Below, piece after piece: positions 34,947-44,048 of a stretch of DNA of 64,000 nucleotides. The position numbers and the translations under genes were made by a program. Source of the DNA: Pseudomonas sp. Root562 (GTDB lineage Bacteria > Pseudomonadota > Gammaproteobacteria > Pseudomonadales > Pseudomonadaceae); NCBI RefSeq assembly GCF_001427125.1, contig NZ_LMGK01000022.1, positions 162,126 to 226,125 of the forward strand. The letters are read 5' to 3'. Positions within the stretch are counted from its first letter, which is position 1. Each line of letters begins with the position of its first letter. The notes under the pieces were generated by a model. That model was given only the letters and a program-made list of their open reading frames with translations. It did no database searches and had not been told where the DNA came from.

Positions 34947-35147
34947 TCAGGCTCCCATCCACAGAATCAGTGTCGCGCACACGCAGGCGTACAGCGCGCC
35001 TTCGAACAACGCTTCATGCCAGACCAACCGCAGCACGCCGAGGCGGCGCAGCAGCCAGTCCAGCAGCAAAAATATCGGCAGCCCCAGCAACAGTGCCTGG
35101 GCAATCGGCGGCAGATAAACACCGCCTATTTCCAGATCAATGGGCAA
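34947..35147 (-). CDS. DUF1656 small membrane protein (AaeX-like)
   Basis: A 66-residue protein with two membrane helices (AQALLLGLPIFLLLDWLL; GALYACVCATLILWM), typical of DUF1656/AaeX. No ATG exists in the frame. TTG at 35147 is chosen because AAGGAG lies 9 bases upstream and the product opens with the family start PIDLEIGGVYLPP. It overlaps the FUSC gene by 11 bases and the HlyD-like gene follows after 4 bases. Confidence 0.82.
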   Translation of the reverse strand: MPIDLEIGGVYLPPIAQALLLGLPIFLLLDWLLRRLGVLRLVWHEALFEGALYACVCATLILWMGA

Positions 35148-37272
35148 GTGTCGGTTCTCCTTGGGGTGCTGTGGATTCAAAGTGGCCGCGGTGTCGTTCC
35201 AGGAATGACACGACGATCAGCAGCGCTACGCGCATGCGGAACACCGACCATAAATGTTCATGCACGCTTGAATGCAACGCGTCCAGTTCATCACCCAAGC
35301 TGTGCAGGCTGCCTAGCACGCGATCGACATCGATATTGGCCCGGCCGGCGACCAGGCGCCCGGTTTCCTGAACGGTGGCGAACAAACGCTCCTGCGTCTG
35401 CGGGCTCAACAACACGTTGTTTTGCCCCTGCTGCCTGAGCTGATTCAAGGCAATGCCCAGGGCCATACTGCCAAGGCTGACTTCGAACAGTTCCCGCGAA
35501 GACGAGTCCTCGATGGCTGGCAACAAGCCCAGCATCATGGTCAGGCGATCGACCATGCGGCTTTCGAAAGCAAACTGGTTTTCATCGGTGGCCGCAGCTT
35601 TCAGCAAGGCGTAGACCTGTTCGCAGTTTTCCTGGTGCAACCGACGCATGCGCAGGCCGGGCCTGAAGGGGAAAATCAAGGCATAGACACTCAAGGCAAG
35701 AGCGGCAGCGCACACGTAAGCACCGGCAAATTCGAACCATTGAATCGCGGTGTTCTGGCCCAAACCGGTGTTTTGCGGACCTAACAGCAAAAACGTGGTC
35801 AGCCCCAGACCGATCCCGGTCCCTGTGGTCGGCGGGCTGGACAACCCGACGGCGACCGCATACAGCAATGGCACCAATAACAAAGCGAGCAATTCGAAGC
35901 TGCTGATCATCGGTACCAGGGCGAACTGAAGCACCGCCGACACGACCAACGCCAACCCCAACCCTCTGGCGTAACTCTGGACTGCCAGCAATGGCCGGGG
36001 AAATGTCGCCATCAACGAACAGAGAATGCCGGTCACAATCATCCCGCCACGCGCGCCGTCCCAGCCGGTTTCGATCCAGATCAGGCCCGCGACCATCAGC
36101 GCGCTGTAGGCGCGGATAGCGTTCATCGCCGCCAGCGTGTAATCCAGATGCAAGGGATTCTTCTGCCCACGAAACATGCTGCTGGCGCCGCGCCCGCTCT
36201 GGATCGCGTCGCTCAACTCAAGAATGGTTTCCAGCTGCTGCAGCATTCGCGCCTGTTCCCAGCGCAAAGACCATGACAGCGAGCGTAATGTCGCCTTGAG
36301 CGGTTCGGTAAGCTGTTCCGAGCGATAAGCCAGCGCATCAAAACGCTTTTGCAATACCGCAAACTGCCGTCGTTGCTCCGCCGGAAGTGCGCGCCCTTGC
36401 CGGGCCAATTCATCGAGAAACTCCAGTTCTTCGGTGAGCAACTGCCGAATCTCCAAGGGAATCTCACCCTCCCAGCGCTCCAGCAACAATTCGCGCTGAT
36501 GGCGCAACGCAGTCAGCCGTGCCGTCAACAGCACCAGTTGGTTGCCCAACAATTGCACCAGATCGTCGGCACTGCGCAACCGCGGTGCATCGTAATAGAG
36601 GTGGCGGCGAACGCCTTCCAATGCACCAATCTGCGCAAGCAGCTGCATTTGTCGCCGATGGAACTCGGCCTCGCTTTCTTCAGTACGGATGACGGCGCTG
36701 GCGTGCGTGGCCAGCAGCTTGATCACCTGATCGATCCGCGCGAAGTAATCCTTGGCCACGGCTTCCGGACGGGCGGTCAATAGACTCACCACGCAAACAC
36801 AGGCCACCGCGAGCAATGTTTCGGTGACACGGGTGACGGCCAGCAAAAATGTGCCGTCAGGTTCCGGCACGGCCAGCAAACCGACGACCACCGCCGTATA
36901 CCCGCTGAGTACGAATGCCTGCGAACTGGTGTAGCGCAACAAGGTGCCACCGGCAGTACACAACGCCAGCCACAGGGACAGCGTGATAAGAAACGGCACC
37001 GGCGCCTGGGGGAAAATCGCCATGATCAGCACCGCCACAGCCGCGCCAAGCGTAGTGCCGATGACTTGGCCGAAACTGCGGGCCAAGACCATGCCGGCCA
37101 AGGGCTGGCTAATGATGACCACGGCCATGATCGACCATTTGGGTTGCTCAAGATCGAACACAAATGCCAGGTACAGCGTCAGCAACCCGGCCGCAATGGT
37201 TCGCAAGGCAAACAGCAACACCCCGGGGCCGGGGTGAATGATCGCCTTGAAGTACTGCAAAAACGGCTGCAT
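35137..37272 (-). CDS. FUSC-family aromatic-acid exporter (AaeB-like)
   Basis: A 711-residue inner-membrane protein with two membrane bundles (~residues 15-165 and ~380-535) each followed by a cytoplasmic helical part, the FUSC layout. PKWSIMAVVIISQPLAGMVLARSFGQVIGTTLG-type N-terminal signature is seen in part (GMVLARSFGQVIGTTLG). It is the first gene of the three-gene export set and probably moves hydroxylated aromatic acids. A divergent LysR-type aaeR-like regulator is not present. Confidence 0.88.
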   Translation of the reverse strand: MQPFLQYFKAIIHPGPGVLLFALRTIAAGLLTLYLAFVFDLEQPKWSIMAVVIISQPLAGMVLARSFGQVIGTTLGAAVAVLIMAIFPQAPVPFLITLSLWLALCTAGGTLLRYTSSQAFVLSGYTAVVVGLLAVPEPDGTFLLAVTRVTETLLAVACVCVVSLLTARPEAVAKDYFARIDQVIKLLATHASAVIRTEESEAEFHRRQMQLLAQIGALEGVRRHLYYDAPRLRSADDLVQLLGNQLVLLTARLTALRHQRELLLERWEGEIPLEIRQLLTEELEFLDELARQGRALPAEQRRQFAVLQKRFDALAYRSEQLTEPLKATLRSLSWSLRWEQARMLQQLETILELSDAIQSGRGASSMFRGQKNPLHLDYTLAAMNAIRAYSALMVAGLIWIETGWDGARGGMIVTGILCSLMATFPRPLLAVQSYARGLGLALVVSAVLQFALVPMISSFELLALLLVPLLYAVAVGLSSPPTTGTGIGLGLTTFLLLGPQNTGLGQNTAIQWFEFAGAYVCAAALALSVYALIFPFRPGLRMRRLHQENCEQVYALLKAAATDENQFAFESRMVDRLTMMLGLLPAIEDSSSRELFEVSLGSMALGIALNQLRQQGQNNVLLSPQTQERLFATVQETGRLVAGRANIDVDRVLGSLHSLGDELDALHSSVHEHLWSVFRMRVALLIVVSFLERHRGHFESTAPQGEPTLAH

Positions 37273-37426
37273 GGAACGCTCGTTGATTGCTATTCAGCAA
37301 GCGTAGACACTGCTTCGCAACCTCGACAACCTGAAGAAAGCGCTTTGCAAGCGCCCAAGGTTTGACTCACAGCCCTGCCTGACCGAAGCTGATCACTTTG
37401 CAAAAGCTTGCCAGCCCGGATTCTGC

Positions 37427-38482
37427 ATGCCCAAGTCCCGCCGTTACCTGCTAATCAGCCTCTGTGTCCTGTTCGCCATCGGTCTTGCGTGGGCGTTTCT
37501 GCGCAGTACAACCCCTGTGATACCGGAGGCCATCAAGCGTGGTTACAGCGAAGCTCTGGAAAAGGCCCGGGCCGGCCAACCGGGTGCGGCACGGGTGCTT
37601 TACCAGCAACTGGCCCGGCCTGACATTTCGCCGAAACGACGCGTCTGGCTGCATGCCGAACTGCCCAACTATCCGAGCTCCGTCGCGCTGAAACTGGCTG
37701 ATGCGGATTTGCAGCATGAATCAGCGGACGTGCGTATTGCCGCGATCAAAAGCATCAGCGGGCTGGTGTCCAGTGGCCAACGCACTCTGTTGCTGGGGCC
37801 ATTGCTCGATGACCCCGAGCGAAGCGTACGCCTGGCCGCGGTCAACGCATTGCTCGGGCTTTCACCGGATGACCTTGGTCTGTATTTCGCGCCGCTGGAA
37901 CAGGCCATCGATGCCTGGCAGCAAACGCTCAAAAGTGCGCCGCAGAGTGCCGAAAACCAATATCAATTGGCGCGGTTGTATCTGCACAATGCCCAATTCA
38001 AAGAAGCCCAGCAGGCTCTTGAAAATACTTTGCGCCTTGCCCCGGACAATTTGCCGGCGCTGGTGATGCAGATCGAGGTGCTGGATAAACTTGGTCAGAA
38101 CGACGCCGCTCGCCAGTTGCTGGCCAAACAACTGAAGGCGCAGCCCGATTCAGCCTATTTGCAACATGCACTGGGGATGTGGCTGTTGCATCACGGACAA
38201 AGCGAGTTCGCCCTGCTCGGCCTGTCCAAGGCCGTAGAGCTTGAACCGGACAACAAGGATTACCGCTATGACCTGGCCACCACGCTGCACGGTGAACAGG
38301 AACTGGCAGCGGCGCAGAAGCAATTGCAGGATATCGTGCAGCGACACCCCAACGATCGCCGGGCGCGGGTGCTGCTGATCAACTACTGGAAGGAAAGCGG
38401 CCAGTTGCAAAACGTACAGATCCTGCTGGCCCAACTCGAACAGCTCAATCCGGATGATCCGGCCTTGCAGCAAGGTCTGTAA
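37427..38482 (+). CDS. Membrane-anchored HEAT/TPR-repeat protein
   Basis: A 351-residue protein. One N-terminal membrane helix (LLISLCVLFAIGLAWAFL), then HEAT-like repeats (~85-150: SADVRIAAIKSISGLVSSGQ; RSVRLAAVNALLGLSP) and TPR repeats (~160-345: ENQYQLARLYLHNAQFKEAQ; PALVMQIEVLDKLGQNDAA; AYLQHALGMWLLHHGQ). Periplasmic orientation is likely. These repeats mediate protein contacts. The divergent FUSC gene and the KaiC-like gene 154 bases downstream give no firm role. Confidence 0.8.
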   Translation: MPKSRRYLLISLCVLFAIGLAWAFLRSTTPVIPEAIKRGYSEALEKARAGQPGAARVLYQQLARPDISPKRRVWLHAELPNYPSSVALKLADADLQHESADVRIAAIKSISGLVSSGQRTLLLGPLLDDPERSVRLAAVNALLGLSPDDLGLYFAPLEQAIDAWQQTLKSAPQSAENQYQLARLYLHNAQFKEAQQALENTLRLAPDNLPALVMQIEVLDKLGQNDAARQLLAKQLKAQPDSAYLQHALGMWLLHHGQSEFALLGLSKAVELEPDNKDYRYDLATTLHGEQELAAAQKQLQDIVQRHPNDRRARVLLINYWKESGQLQNVQILLAQLEQLNPDDPALQQGL

Positions 38483-38581
38483 GGACGCGCTCTCTGCTGT
38501 GTTTCCTTATGCGCATCAACCGCCCATAGCAGAAAAGGTTGAACCGTCGTCTCGACAAAGGGTCAAGTGAAACAGGCAGCC

Positions 38582-38587
38582 TATAAT
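38582..38587 (+). promoter_or_regulatory. Candidate -10 element of the KaiC-like gene
   Basis: A perfect TATAAT lies about 50 bases before the preferred TTG start. No convincing -35 was found. It overlaps the only upstream in-frame ATG (38586), which argues against that ATG as the translation start. Confidence 0.4.
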
Positions 38588-38636
38588 GGCCATCGTGCCA
38601 GCAGCCTCGTTTCCCCTATTCAAGAGAGGGCATTAT

Positions 38637-40139
38637 TTGTCTATATCCAACGAGTTGATCAGCACAAAAGCGGCCACAGGTATTGAAGGCCTGGATGACA
38701 TCCTCAATGGTGGATTGTCCCGCGGCCATGTGTTTTTACTTGAAGGCGAACCGGGTACCGGCAAGACCACTGTCGCACTGCATTTCCTCATGGCGGGCGC
38801 CGAAGCCGGCGAGCGTTCGTTATACATCACCCTGTCTGAAACCGAACACGAGTTGCGCCAGGGTGCCCGTTCCCACGGTTGGGAGCTGGGCGAAAACGTC
38901 CATATCTTCGAACTGACGCCGCCCGAAAGCGTGTTGAACGCCGAGCATCAGCAATCACTGCTGTATTCCTCCGATCTGGAGCTGGGTGAAGCCACACGAC
39001 AGATCTTCGAAGTGGTCGAGCGGGTCAAACCGACCCGCGTAATCCTCGACAGCCTGTCTGAAATCCGCTTGTTGGCGCAGAGTTCACTGCGCTACCGCCG
39101 CCAGATCCTGGCGATCAAGCATTACTTCGTGCGCTACGATGCCACGGTGTTGTTGCTCGACGACCTGACCACCGAATCTTTGGATAAAACCGTGCACAGT
39201 GTGGCCCACGGTGTGATTCGCCTGGAGGAGTTGACGCCCAATTACGGTGCCGAGCGCCGCCGTATCCGCGTAGTGAAATATCGCGGCCAGAAATACCGTG
39301 GCGGTTTCCATGACTTCACGATCATGACCGACGGCGTGCACGTGTTCCCGCGCCTGGTGGCCGCCGAACATCGCGGCAACTACGTCCGGCGGCAGTTGAC
39401 CAGCGGCATTGCCGAAATGGACGCGCTGCTCGGTGGCGGCATCGAAACGGGTTCCAGCACGCTGATTCTCGGGCCGGCCGGCACTGGCAAATCGCTGATT
39501 TCGATGCTGTTCGCCGCCGCCGCAGTGGCTCGGGGCGAGAAAGCAGCCCTGTTCATCTTCGACGAAGAGCTTGGATTGCTGTTCGAGCGGATGAAGAACA
39601 TCGGTATCGATCTGCAGGCGTTGCAGGATGGCGGGAACCTGCTGATCGAGCAGGTGGATGCCGCCGAACTGTCCCCTGGCGAGTTTTCCCACCGGGTGCG
39701 GCGCTGCGTCGATCAAGGCAACATCAAGACCGTAGTGATCGACAGCATCAACGGCTATCAAGCGGCGATGCCAGAGGAGAATGCCCTGGTACTGCACATG
39801 CACGAGTTGTTGCTTTACCTCAACCGCAAAGGCGCTGCGACCTTCATGACCGTTGCCCAGCATGGACTGGTCGGCGACATGCAGGCCCCGGTGGACATTA
39901 CCTACCTGGCCGACTCAGTGATTCTATTGCGCTACTTCGAAGCCTTGGGCAAAGTCCGCCGGGCCATTTCAATCATCAAGAAACGTACCGGCAGCCATGA
40001 AGCAACTATCCGCGAATACCGCATCAGCGCCAAAGGCATGACCATCGGCGAACCGTTGGAAGCCTTCCAGGGCGTACTGCGCGGCGTGCCGACCTATATG
40101 GGCGCGAGCATTCCATTGCTTGGGGATGAAGGCCTGTGA
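38637..40139 (+). CDS. KaiC-like double-domain ATPase
   Basis: A 500-residue protein with two RecA-like KaiC domains. Walker A motifs GEPGTGKTT (37-45) and GPAGTGKSL (279-287), Walker B RVILDSLSEI and TVVIDSINGY, acidic pair FDEEL (308-312) in the second domain. By eye alignment the cyanobacterial phosphosites Ser431/Thr432 fall on Thr422/Tyr423, and the first Glu of the CI catalytic pair is Ser67. The C-terminus lacks the long KaiA-binding tail. TTG start at 38637 is set by GAGAGGG 6 bases upstream. The stop overlaps the hybrid kinase start (TGATG), so KaiC is probably coupled to that kinase. KaiA and KaiB are absent nearby. Confidence 0.87.
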   Translation: MSISNELISTKAATGIEGLDDILNGGLSRGHVFLLEGEPGTGKTTVALHFLMAGAEAGERSLYITLSETEHELRQGARSHGWELGENVHIFELTPPESVLNAEHQQSLLYSSDLELGEATRQIFEVVERVKPTRVILDSLSEIRLLAQSSLRYRRQILAIKHYFVRYDATVLLLDDLTTESLDKTVHSVAHGVIRLEELTPNYGAERRRIRVVKYRGQKYRGGFHDFTIMTDGVHVFPRLVAAEHRGNYVRRQLTSGIAEMDALLGGGIETGSSTLILGPAGTGKSLISMLFAAAAVARGEKAALFIFDEELGLLFERMKNIGIDLQALQDGGNLLIEQVDAAELSPGEFSHRVRRCVDQGNIKTVVIDSINGYQAAMPEENALVLHMHELLLYLNRKGAATFMTVAQHGLVGDMQAPVDITYLADSVILLRYFEALGKVRRAISIIKKRTGSHEATIREYRISAKGMTIGEPLEAFQGVLRGVPTYMGASIPLLGDEGL

Positions 40140-41806
40140 TGACCCAACCTGCGACATCCGAACGCGCAATTATTCTCGCCCCGCTGGGGCGAGACAGTCA
40201 GATTGCGATGATGTTGCTCAAAGAAGCAGGGTTCGACGGGATCATCAGCCAGGATTTACCGCAACTGTGCAGCGAACTGGAGCAAGGCGCCGGTTTGCTG
40301 CTGATCTCTTCCGAAGCGCTGTTGCGCAGTGATCTGGGTCCGCTGTTGACCCTCATCGATCAACAACCGGCCTGGTCGGACTTGCCGATTGTTTTGCTGA
40401 CGCACCACGGTGGCCCGGAACAGAACCCCGCTTCGCGCTTCGGGCCGCAGTTGGGCAACGTCACGTTCCTGGAACGTCCTTTTCACCCGGAGACATTGAT
40501 CAGTCTGGTGACCACCGCCTTGCGCGGCCGTCGACGACAGTACGAAGCCAGGGATCGGCTGGTCGACTTGAGCCAAAGCGAACTGCGCCTGCAAAACACC
40601 CTGGAAACCCTGGAACAACAGGTCGAAGAGCGCACCGCGCAATTGCGCCACAACGAAGAAGCTTTGCGTCAATCCCAGAAGATGGAAGCGGTTGGCCAAC
40701 TCACCGGCGGTATCGCCCATGACTTCAACAACATGCTCACCGGCATCATCGGCAGCCTTGAGCTGCTGCGCCGGCGCCTGGCCCGCGGCCGCATCGAAGA
40801 CCTGGACAGCCTGATCGATCTTGGCGTGACCTCGGCCAACCGGGCCGCCGGCTTGACCCATCGCCTGCTGGCGTTTTCTCGCCGGCAGTCGCTCGATTCC
40901 AAACCCGTGGAAATGAATACGCTGGTGGTTTCCATGGGTGAACTGTTGCAACGCAGCATCAATGAGAGCATTCGCCTGGACATGCAGTTGAGCGAACAAC
41001 TGTGGGTGGCCGAGGCCGACCCCAATCAACTGGAAAGCGCCCTGCTCAACCTGGTCATCAATGCCCGCGACGCCATGCCCAACGGCGGCAGACTGGTAGT
41101 GACCACTTCGAACCAACATCTGGAAAAGTCCTTTACCGACCTGCACAGCAATCTCGAACCCGGTGATTACGTGACGCTCAGCGTCACCGACAATGGCTGC
41201 GGCATGCCGCAAAGCACCATCAACCGCGCGTTTGACCCTTTCTTCACCACCAAGCCGATCGGCCAAGGCACCGGCCTTGGATTGTCGATGATCTATGGCT
41301 TCAGCAAACAATCGCGGGGCCACGTCGCCATTCAAAGCGAAGTGGGTGAAGGCACCACGGTGAGCATTTATCTGCCGCGTTACGGTGGTGATCTGCCGCA
41401 GGATCCGCCGGTAGACAGTCACCACCCGCTCTTCGCGCAGAATGGCGAAACCGTCCTGATCGTTGAGGACGACCCGGCTGTACGGGTGCTGGTCAGCACG
41501 GTGCTCAGTGATTTGGGCTATGCCTTCGTCGAAGCGTGCGATGCCGATAGCGCCCTGCCGATCTTTGAATCCGCGCAACGCATCGACCTGTTGATCAGCG
41601 ATGTCGGACTGCCCGGCATGAACGGCCGGCAACTGGCAGAAATCGGCCGGCAGTTCCGGCCCGGCCTGAAAGTCCTGTTCATCACCGGTTATGCCGAACA
41701 CGCGGCCGTACGCGGCGGATTCCTCGATCCGGGCATGCAGATGATCACCAAGCCATTCACGTTTGACCTGTTGACGGCCAAGGTGCGGGAGATGATCAGC
41801 GCCTGA
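40139..41806 (+). CDS. Hybrid histidine kinase with N-terminal pseudo-receiver
   Basis: A 555-residue protein. Residues ~8-130 fold like a receiver (IILAPLGRD; LLLISSEAL; VLLTHHGG; FLERPF) but lack the acidic pocket, phospho-Asp and Lys. A coiled coil leads to HisKA (His194 in GGIAHDFNN), HATPase_c (NARDAMPNGG; DNGCGMPQ; GTGLGLSMIYGF) and a complete C-terminal receiver (VEDDPAVR; LLISDVGLPGM; ITKPFTF). The start overlaps the KaiC-like stop, implying co-translation. The layout recalls CikA, which combines a pseudo-receiver with a kinase that reads KaiC state; this is inference. Confidence 0.88.
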   Translation: MTQPATSERAIILAPLGRDSQIAMMLLKEAGFDGIISQDLPQLCSELEQGAGLLLISSEALLRSDLGPLLTLIDQQPAWSDLPIVLLTHHGGPEQNPASRFGPQLGNVTFLERPFHPETLISLVTTALRGRRRQYEARDRLVDLSQSELRLQNTLETLEQQVEERTAQLRHNEEALRQSQKMEAVGQLTGGIAHDFNNMLTGIIGSLELLRRRLARGRIEDLDSLIDLGVTSANRAAGLTHRLLAFSRRQSLDSKPVEMNTLVVSMGELLQRSINESIRLDMQLSEQLWVAEADPNQLESALLNLVINARDAMPNGGRLVVTTSNQHLEKSFTDLHSNLEPGDYVTLSVTDNGCGMPQSTINRAFDPFFTTKPIGQGTGLGLSMIYGFSKQSRGHVAIQSEVGEGTTVSIYLPRYGGDLPQDPPVDSHHPLFAQNGETVLIVEDDPAVRVLVSTVLSDLGYAFVEACDADSALPIFESAQRIDLLISDVGLPGMNGRQLAEIGRQFRPGLKVLFITGYAEHAAVRGGFLDPGMQMITKPFTFDLLTAKVREMISA

Positions 41807-41824
41807 AGCGGCTTCTGCCGCGAT

Positions 41825-42202
41825 TCAGGAGAGCATGTCCTGCATGATTTCCTGTAACACGTCCAGGTCGAATGGCTTGGCCAGTATCGGTGCCGAGCGG
41901 GTGATCGGGCTGTCTGTTTCACGGATTTCCTGCGGGTAGCCGCTGATGAAAATCACCTTCAGCTCCGGTCGCAGTTTTACCGCGGGCTCGGCGATCTGCA
42001 CGCCGGAAATCCCACCCGGCAGGCGGAAGTCAGTGATCATCATGTCCAGGTGCGGCTTGCTGGCGAGAATCTCAAACGCTTGCTCGCCATTCTCGGCCTG
42101 CAACACCCGGTAGCCCTCCCCCGACAGATAGGCCGACAGGACCATCAGAATCGAGGGGTCATCTTCGACGATCAGTACGACGTCTTGTGCATCTTCACTC
42201 AT
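41825..42202 (-). CDS. Single-domain response regulator
   Basis: A 125-residue receiver (VLIVEDDPS; MMITDFRLPGGISG with phospho-Asp; KVIFISGYP; LAKPFDL). No output domain. Last gene of the minus-strand kinase/CheBR operon, convergent with the KaiC/kinase pair. Start 42202 follows AAGG. Likely a phospho-relay or sink for the neighbouring kinases. Confidence 0.87.
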   Translation of the reverse strand: MSEDAQDVVLIVEDDPSILMVLSAYLSGEGYRVLQAENGEQAFEILASKPHLDMMITDFRLPGGISGVQIAEPAVKLRPELKVIFISGYPQEIRETDSPITRSAPILAKPFDLDVLQEIMQDMLS

Positions 42203-42279
42203 GGGAAGCCTTTGTTCGGTCAATAGCTGCTGATACGACCGTGGGGTCGATCAGAGGTTGCGTTTATCGGGCTGTTTTC

Positions 42280-43461
42280 CTACAGCGGCAGACAAACGCG
42301 AAACAGGGCGCCTTCGCCAATCCGGCTTTCGACGGTAATGGTACCGCCATGGGCGGTGACAATCTGTTCGGAAATAAACAATCCCAAACCCAGTCCGGCG
42401 ACGGCGTGCTTGGCCGACACCCGCTCGAACTGCTGGAAAATCCGTTGCTGGTTTTCTTCACTGATGCCGATTCCGCAATCACGGACTTCTATCCGTGCTT
42501 CGCCGTGCTCACTGTACACCTTGACGCTGATCGGACTCTTGGCGCCGTAGCGCAAGGCATTGGTCAACAGATTGGAAACTACCTGCTCAATGCGGAATTC
42601 GTCCCAATTGCCGACCACTGGTTGTTCGGCTTCAAGTGTCACGGTCGCTTCGGCGGCTTCGATCTGTTGGGCAAAATTTTCCAGCAGGGCGCGCACCAGG
42701 GCCGAAAGATCAAACCGCGTGGGGCGGATCGACAATTTGCCGGTGCGGATGCGTGACACATCGAGCATGTCTTCGATCAGCCGGATCAGGCTTTTGATCT
42801 GCCGTTCGTCGCGATCGACCATGGCGTGCATTTTGTCGAGGGTGAACGCCGAGGCGTTATCCCGGGCCAGGTGCATCTTGCGCAGCTGGGTTTCGAGGAT
42901 CAGGCCGTTGAGCGGCGTGCGCACCTCATGGGCGACAATCGACATGAAGTCATCGCGCATGCGTACCGCCTGTTGCAATTCCAACTGGGTGCTCTGCAAT
43001 TGCTTGAGCAGCGCTTCCTGCTCGCGGCGACTTTGCTCGAGTTCTTCAACTTGCTGTTTCATCGCCTTGCTCTGGCGGAACAGCTCGACGAAAACGTTGA
43101 CCTTGCTCTTGACCGCATGGATGTCCAGCGGTTTGTGCAGGAAGTCCACAGCGCCGCTTTCGTAGCCCTTGAACGCGTAATTGAGCTCACGACCGGCGGC
43201 ACTGACAAACACGATTGGAATGTTCTTGGTTTTTTCCGTACCGCGCATCAACTCGGCCAGTTCGAAGCCATTCATCCCAGGCATCTGTACATCGAGAATG
43301 GCCATGGCGAATTCGTGTTGCAGCAACAGCGACAAGGCCTCGTCGGCAGATTGCGCTTTGTAGACGGTACGGTCTTCACGCTTGATCAGCGCTTCGAGTG
43401 CCAACAGATTCTCCGGCAGATCGTCCACGATCAGCAGTTTGGCCTGGATATTACTTAGCAT
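42280..43461 (-). CDS. Receiver-histidine kinase (REC-HisKA-HATPase)
   Basis: A 393-residue protein. Receiver ~8-125 (LLIVDDLPENLLALEALI; MAILDVQMPGMNGFELAE; FLHKPLDI), coiled coil, HisKA with acceptor His in SIVAHEVRTPLNGLI, HATPase_c (NALRYGAKSP; DCGIGISEEN; GLGLGLFISEQIV). It overlaps the upstream CheB gene by 7 bases and precedes the single receiver by 77 bases. The N-terminal receiver suggests input from another kinase, probably the triple-receiver hybrid of the same operon. Confidence 0.9.
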   Translation of the reverse strand: MLSNIQAKLLIVDDLPENLLALEALIKREDRTVYKAQSADEALSLLLQHEFAMAILDVQMPGMNGFELAELMRGTEKTKNIPIVFVSAAGRELNYAFKGYESGAVDFLHKPLDIHAVKSKVNVFVELFRQSKAMKQQVEELEQSRREQEALLKQLQSTQLELQQAVRMRDDFMSIVAHEVRTPLNGLILETQLRKMHLARDNASAFTLDKMHAMVDRDERQIKSLIRLIEDMLDVSRIRTGKLSIRPTRFDLSALVRALLENFAQQIEAAEATVTLEAEQPVVGNWDEFRIEQVVSNLLTNALRYGAKSPISVKVYSEHGEARIEVRDCGIGISEENQQRIFQQFERVSAKHAVAGLGLGLFISEQIVTAHGGTITVESRIGEGALFRVCLPL

Positions 43462-44048
43462 GCGATTCGTTCCAGCTCGACAAGCAGACGGCCGATGCCG
43501 CGGATAGGGAGAATGTGGTCAGGTTGGTGAATATCCAATGCTGCCTGGGGCATGGTTGCAACCTGGGCTTCCTGCGGGTCTTGCACGATGGTCAGACCGC
43601 CGCGCTGCTTGACCTGCGCCAGACCGTTCGCACCGTCACGGTTGGCGCCCGTCAGCAAGACTGCCGCCAGGCTGGGACCGTAGGCGTCGGCGGCAGACTC
43701 GAACAGGTAATCGATGGCCGGCCGCGAATGATGCACGCGGTCTTCCAGGCTCAGGGAAAAGCTGCGGTCCTGCTCCACTGACAAGTGATAGCCGGGCGAT
43801 GCGAAATACAGGGTGCCGGACACCACCGGAGTCTTGTCGCTGGCTTCCTGAACCGGCAGCGACACTCGCCGGGCGAACACTTCCGCCAGATGGCTGCGAC
43901 GCTGTTCCGGCAAGTGCAACACGACAATGATCGGCAACACGAAGCCTGCACGCAGCGGGCCGAGAATACTCAGCAGCGCCTCGACCCCACCGGCCGAAGC
44001 GCCGATCACGATCGCTTCTACTGAAGGCAAACCCGTTGCGCTGTTCAT
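43455..44048 (-). CDS. Stand-alone CheB-type methylesterase domain
   Basis: A 197-residue CheB catalytic domain without receiver. Catalytic Ser in VIGASAGGVEAL, His in IVVLHLPEQ, Asp in LLTGANRDGANGL. Removes methyl or amide groups from receptor glutamates in chemotaxis-type systems. ATGA overlap with the upstream cheR-like gene; overlap of 7 bases with the downstream kinase. No chemoreceptor is encoded near, so the substrate is unknown; it may be a coiled-coil of the adjacent CHASE3-GAF kinase. Confidence 0.9.
   Translation of the reverse strand: MNSATGLPSVEAIVIGASAGGVEALLSILGPLRAGFVLPIIVVLHLPEQRRSHLAEVFARRVSLPVQEASDKTPVVSGTLYFASPGYHLSVEQDRSFSLSLEDRVHHSRPAIDYLFESAADAYGPSLAAVLLTGANRDGANGLAQVKQRGGLTIVQDPQEAQVATMPQAALDIHQPDHILPIRGIGRLLVELERIAC

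Noticed and set aside
38586..38636. Upstream ATG extension of the KaiC-like protein
   Set aside because: The ATG overlaps a perfect TATAAT and has no ribosome-binding site, whereas the internal TTG has GAGAGGG and matches family starts.
40256..41701. Long minus-strand ORF (481 codons)
   Set aside because: Antisense to the hybrid kinase next to the KaiC-like gene; shadow frame.
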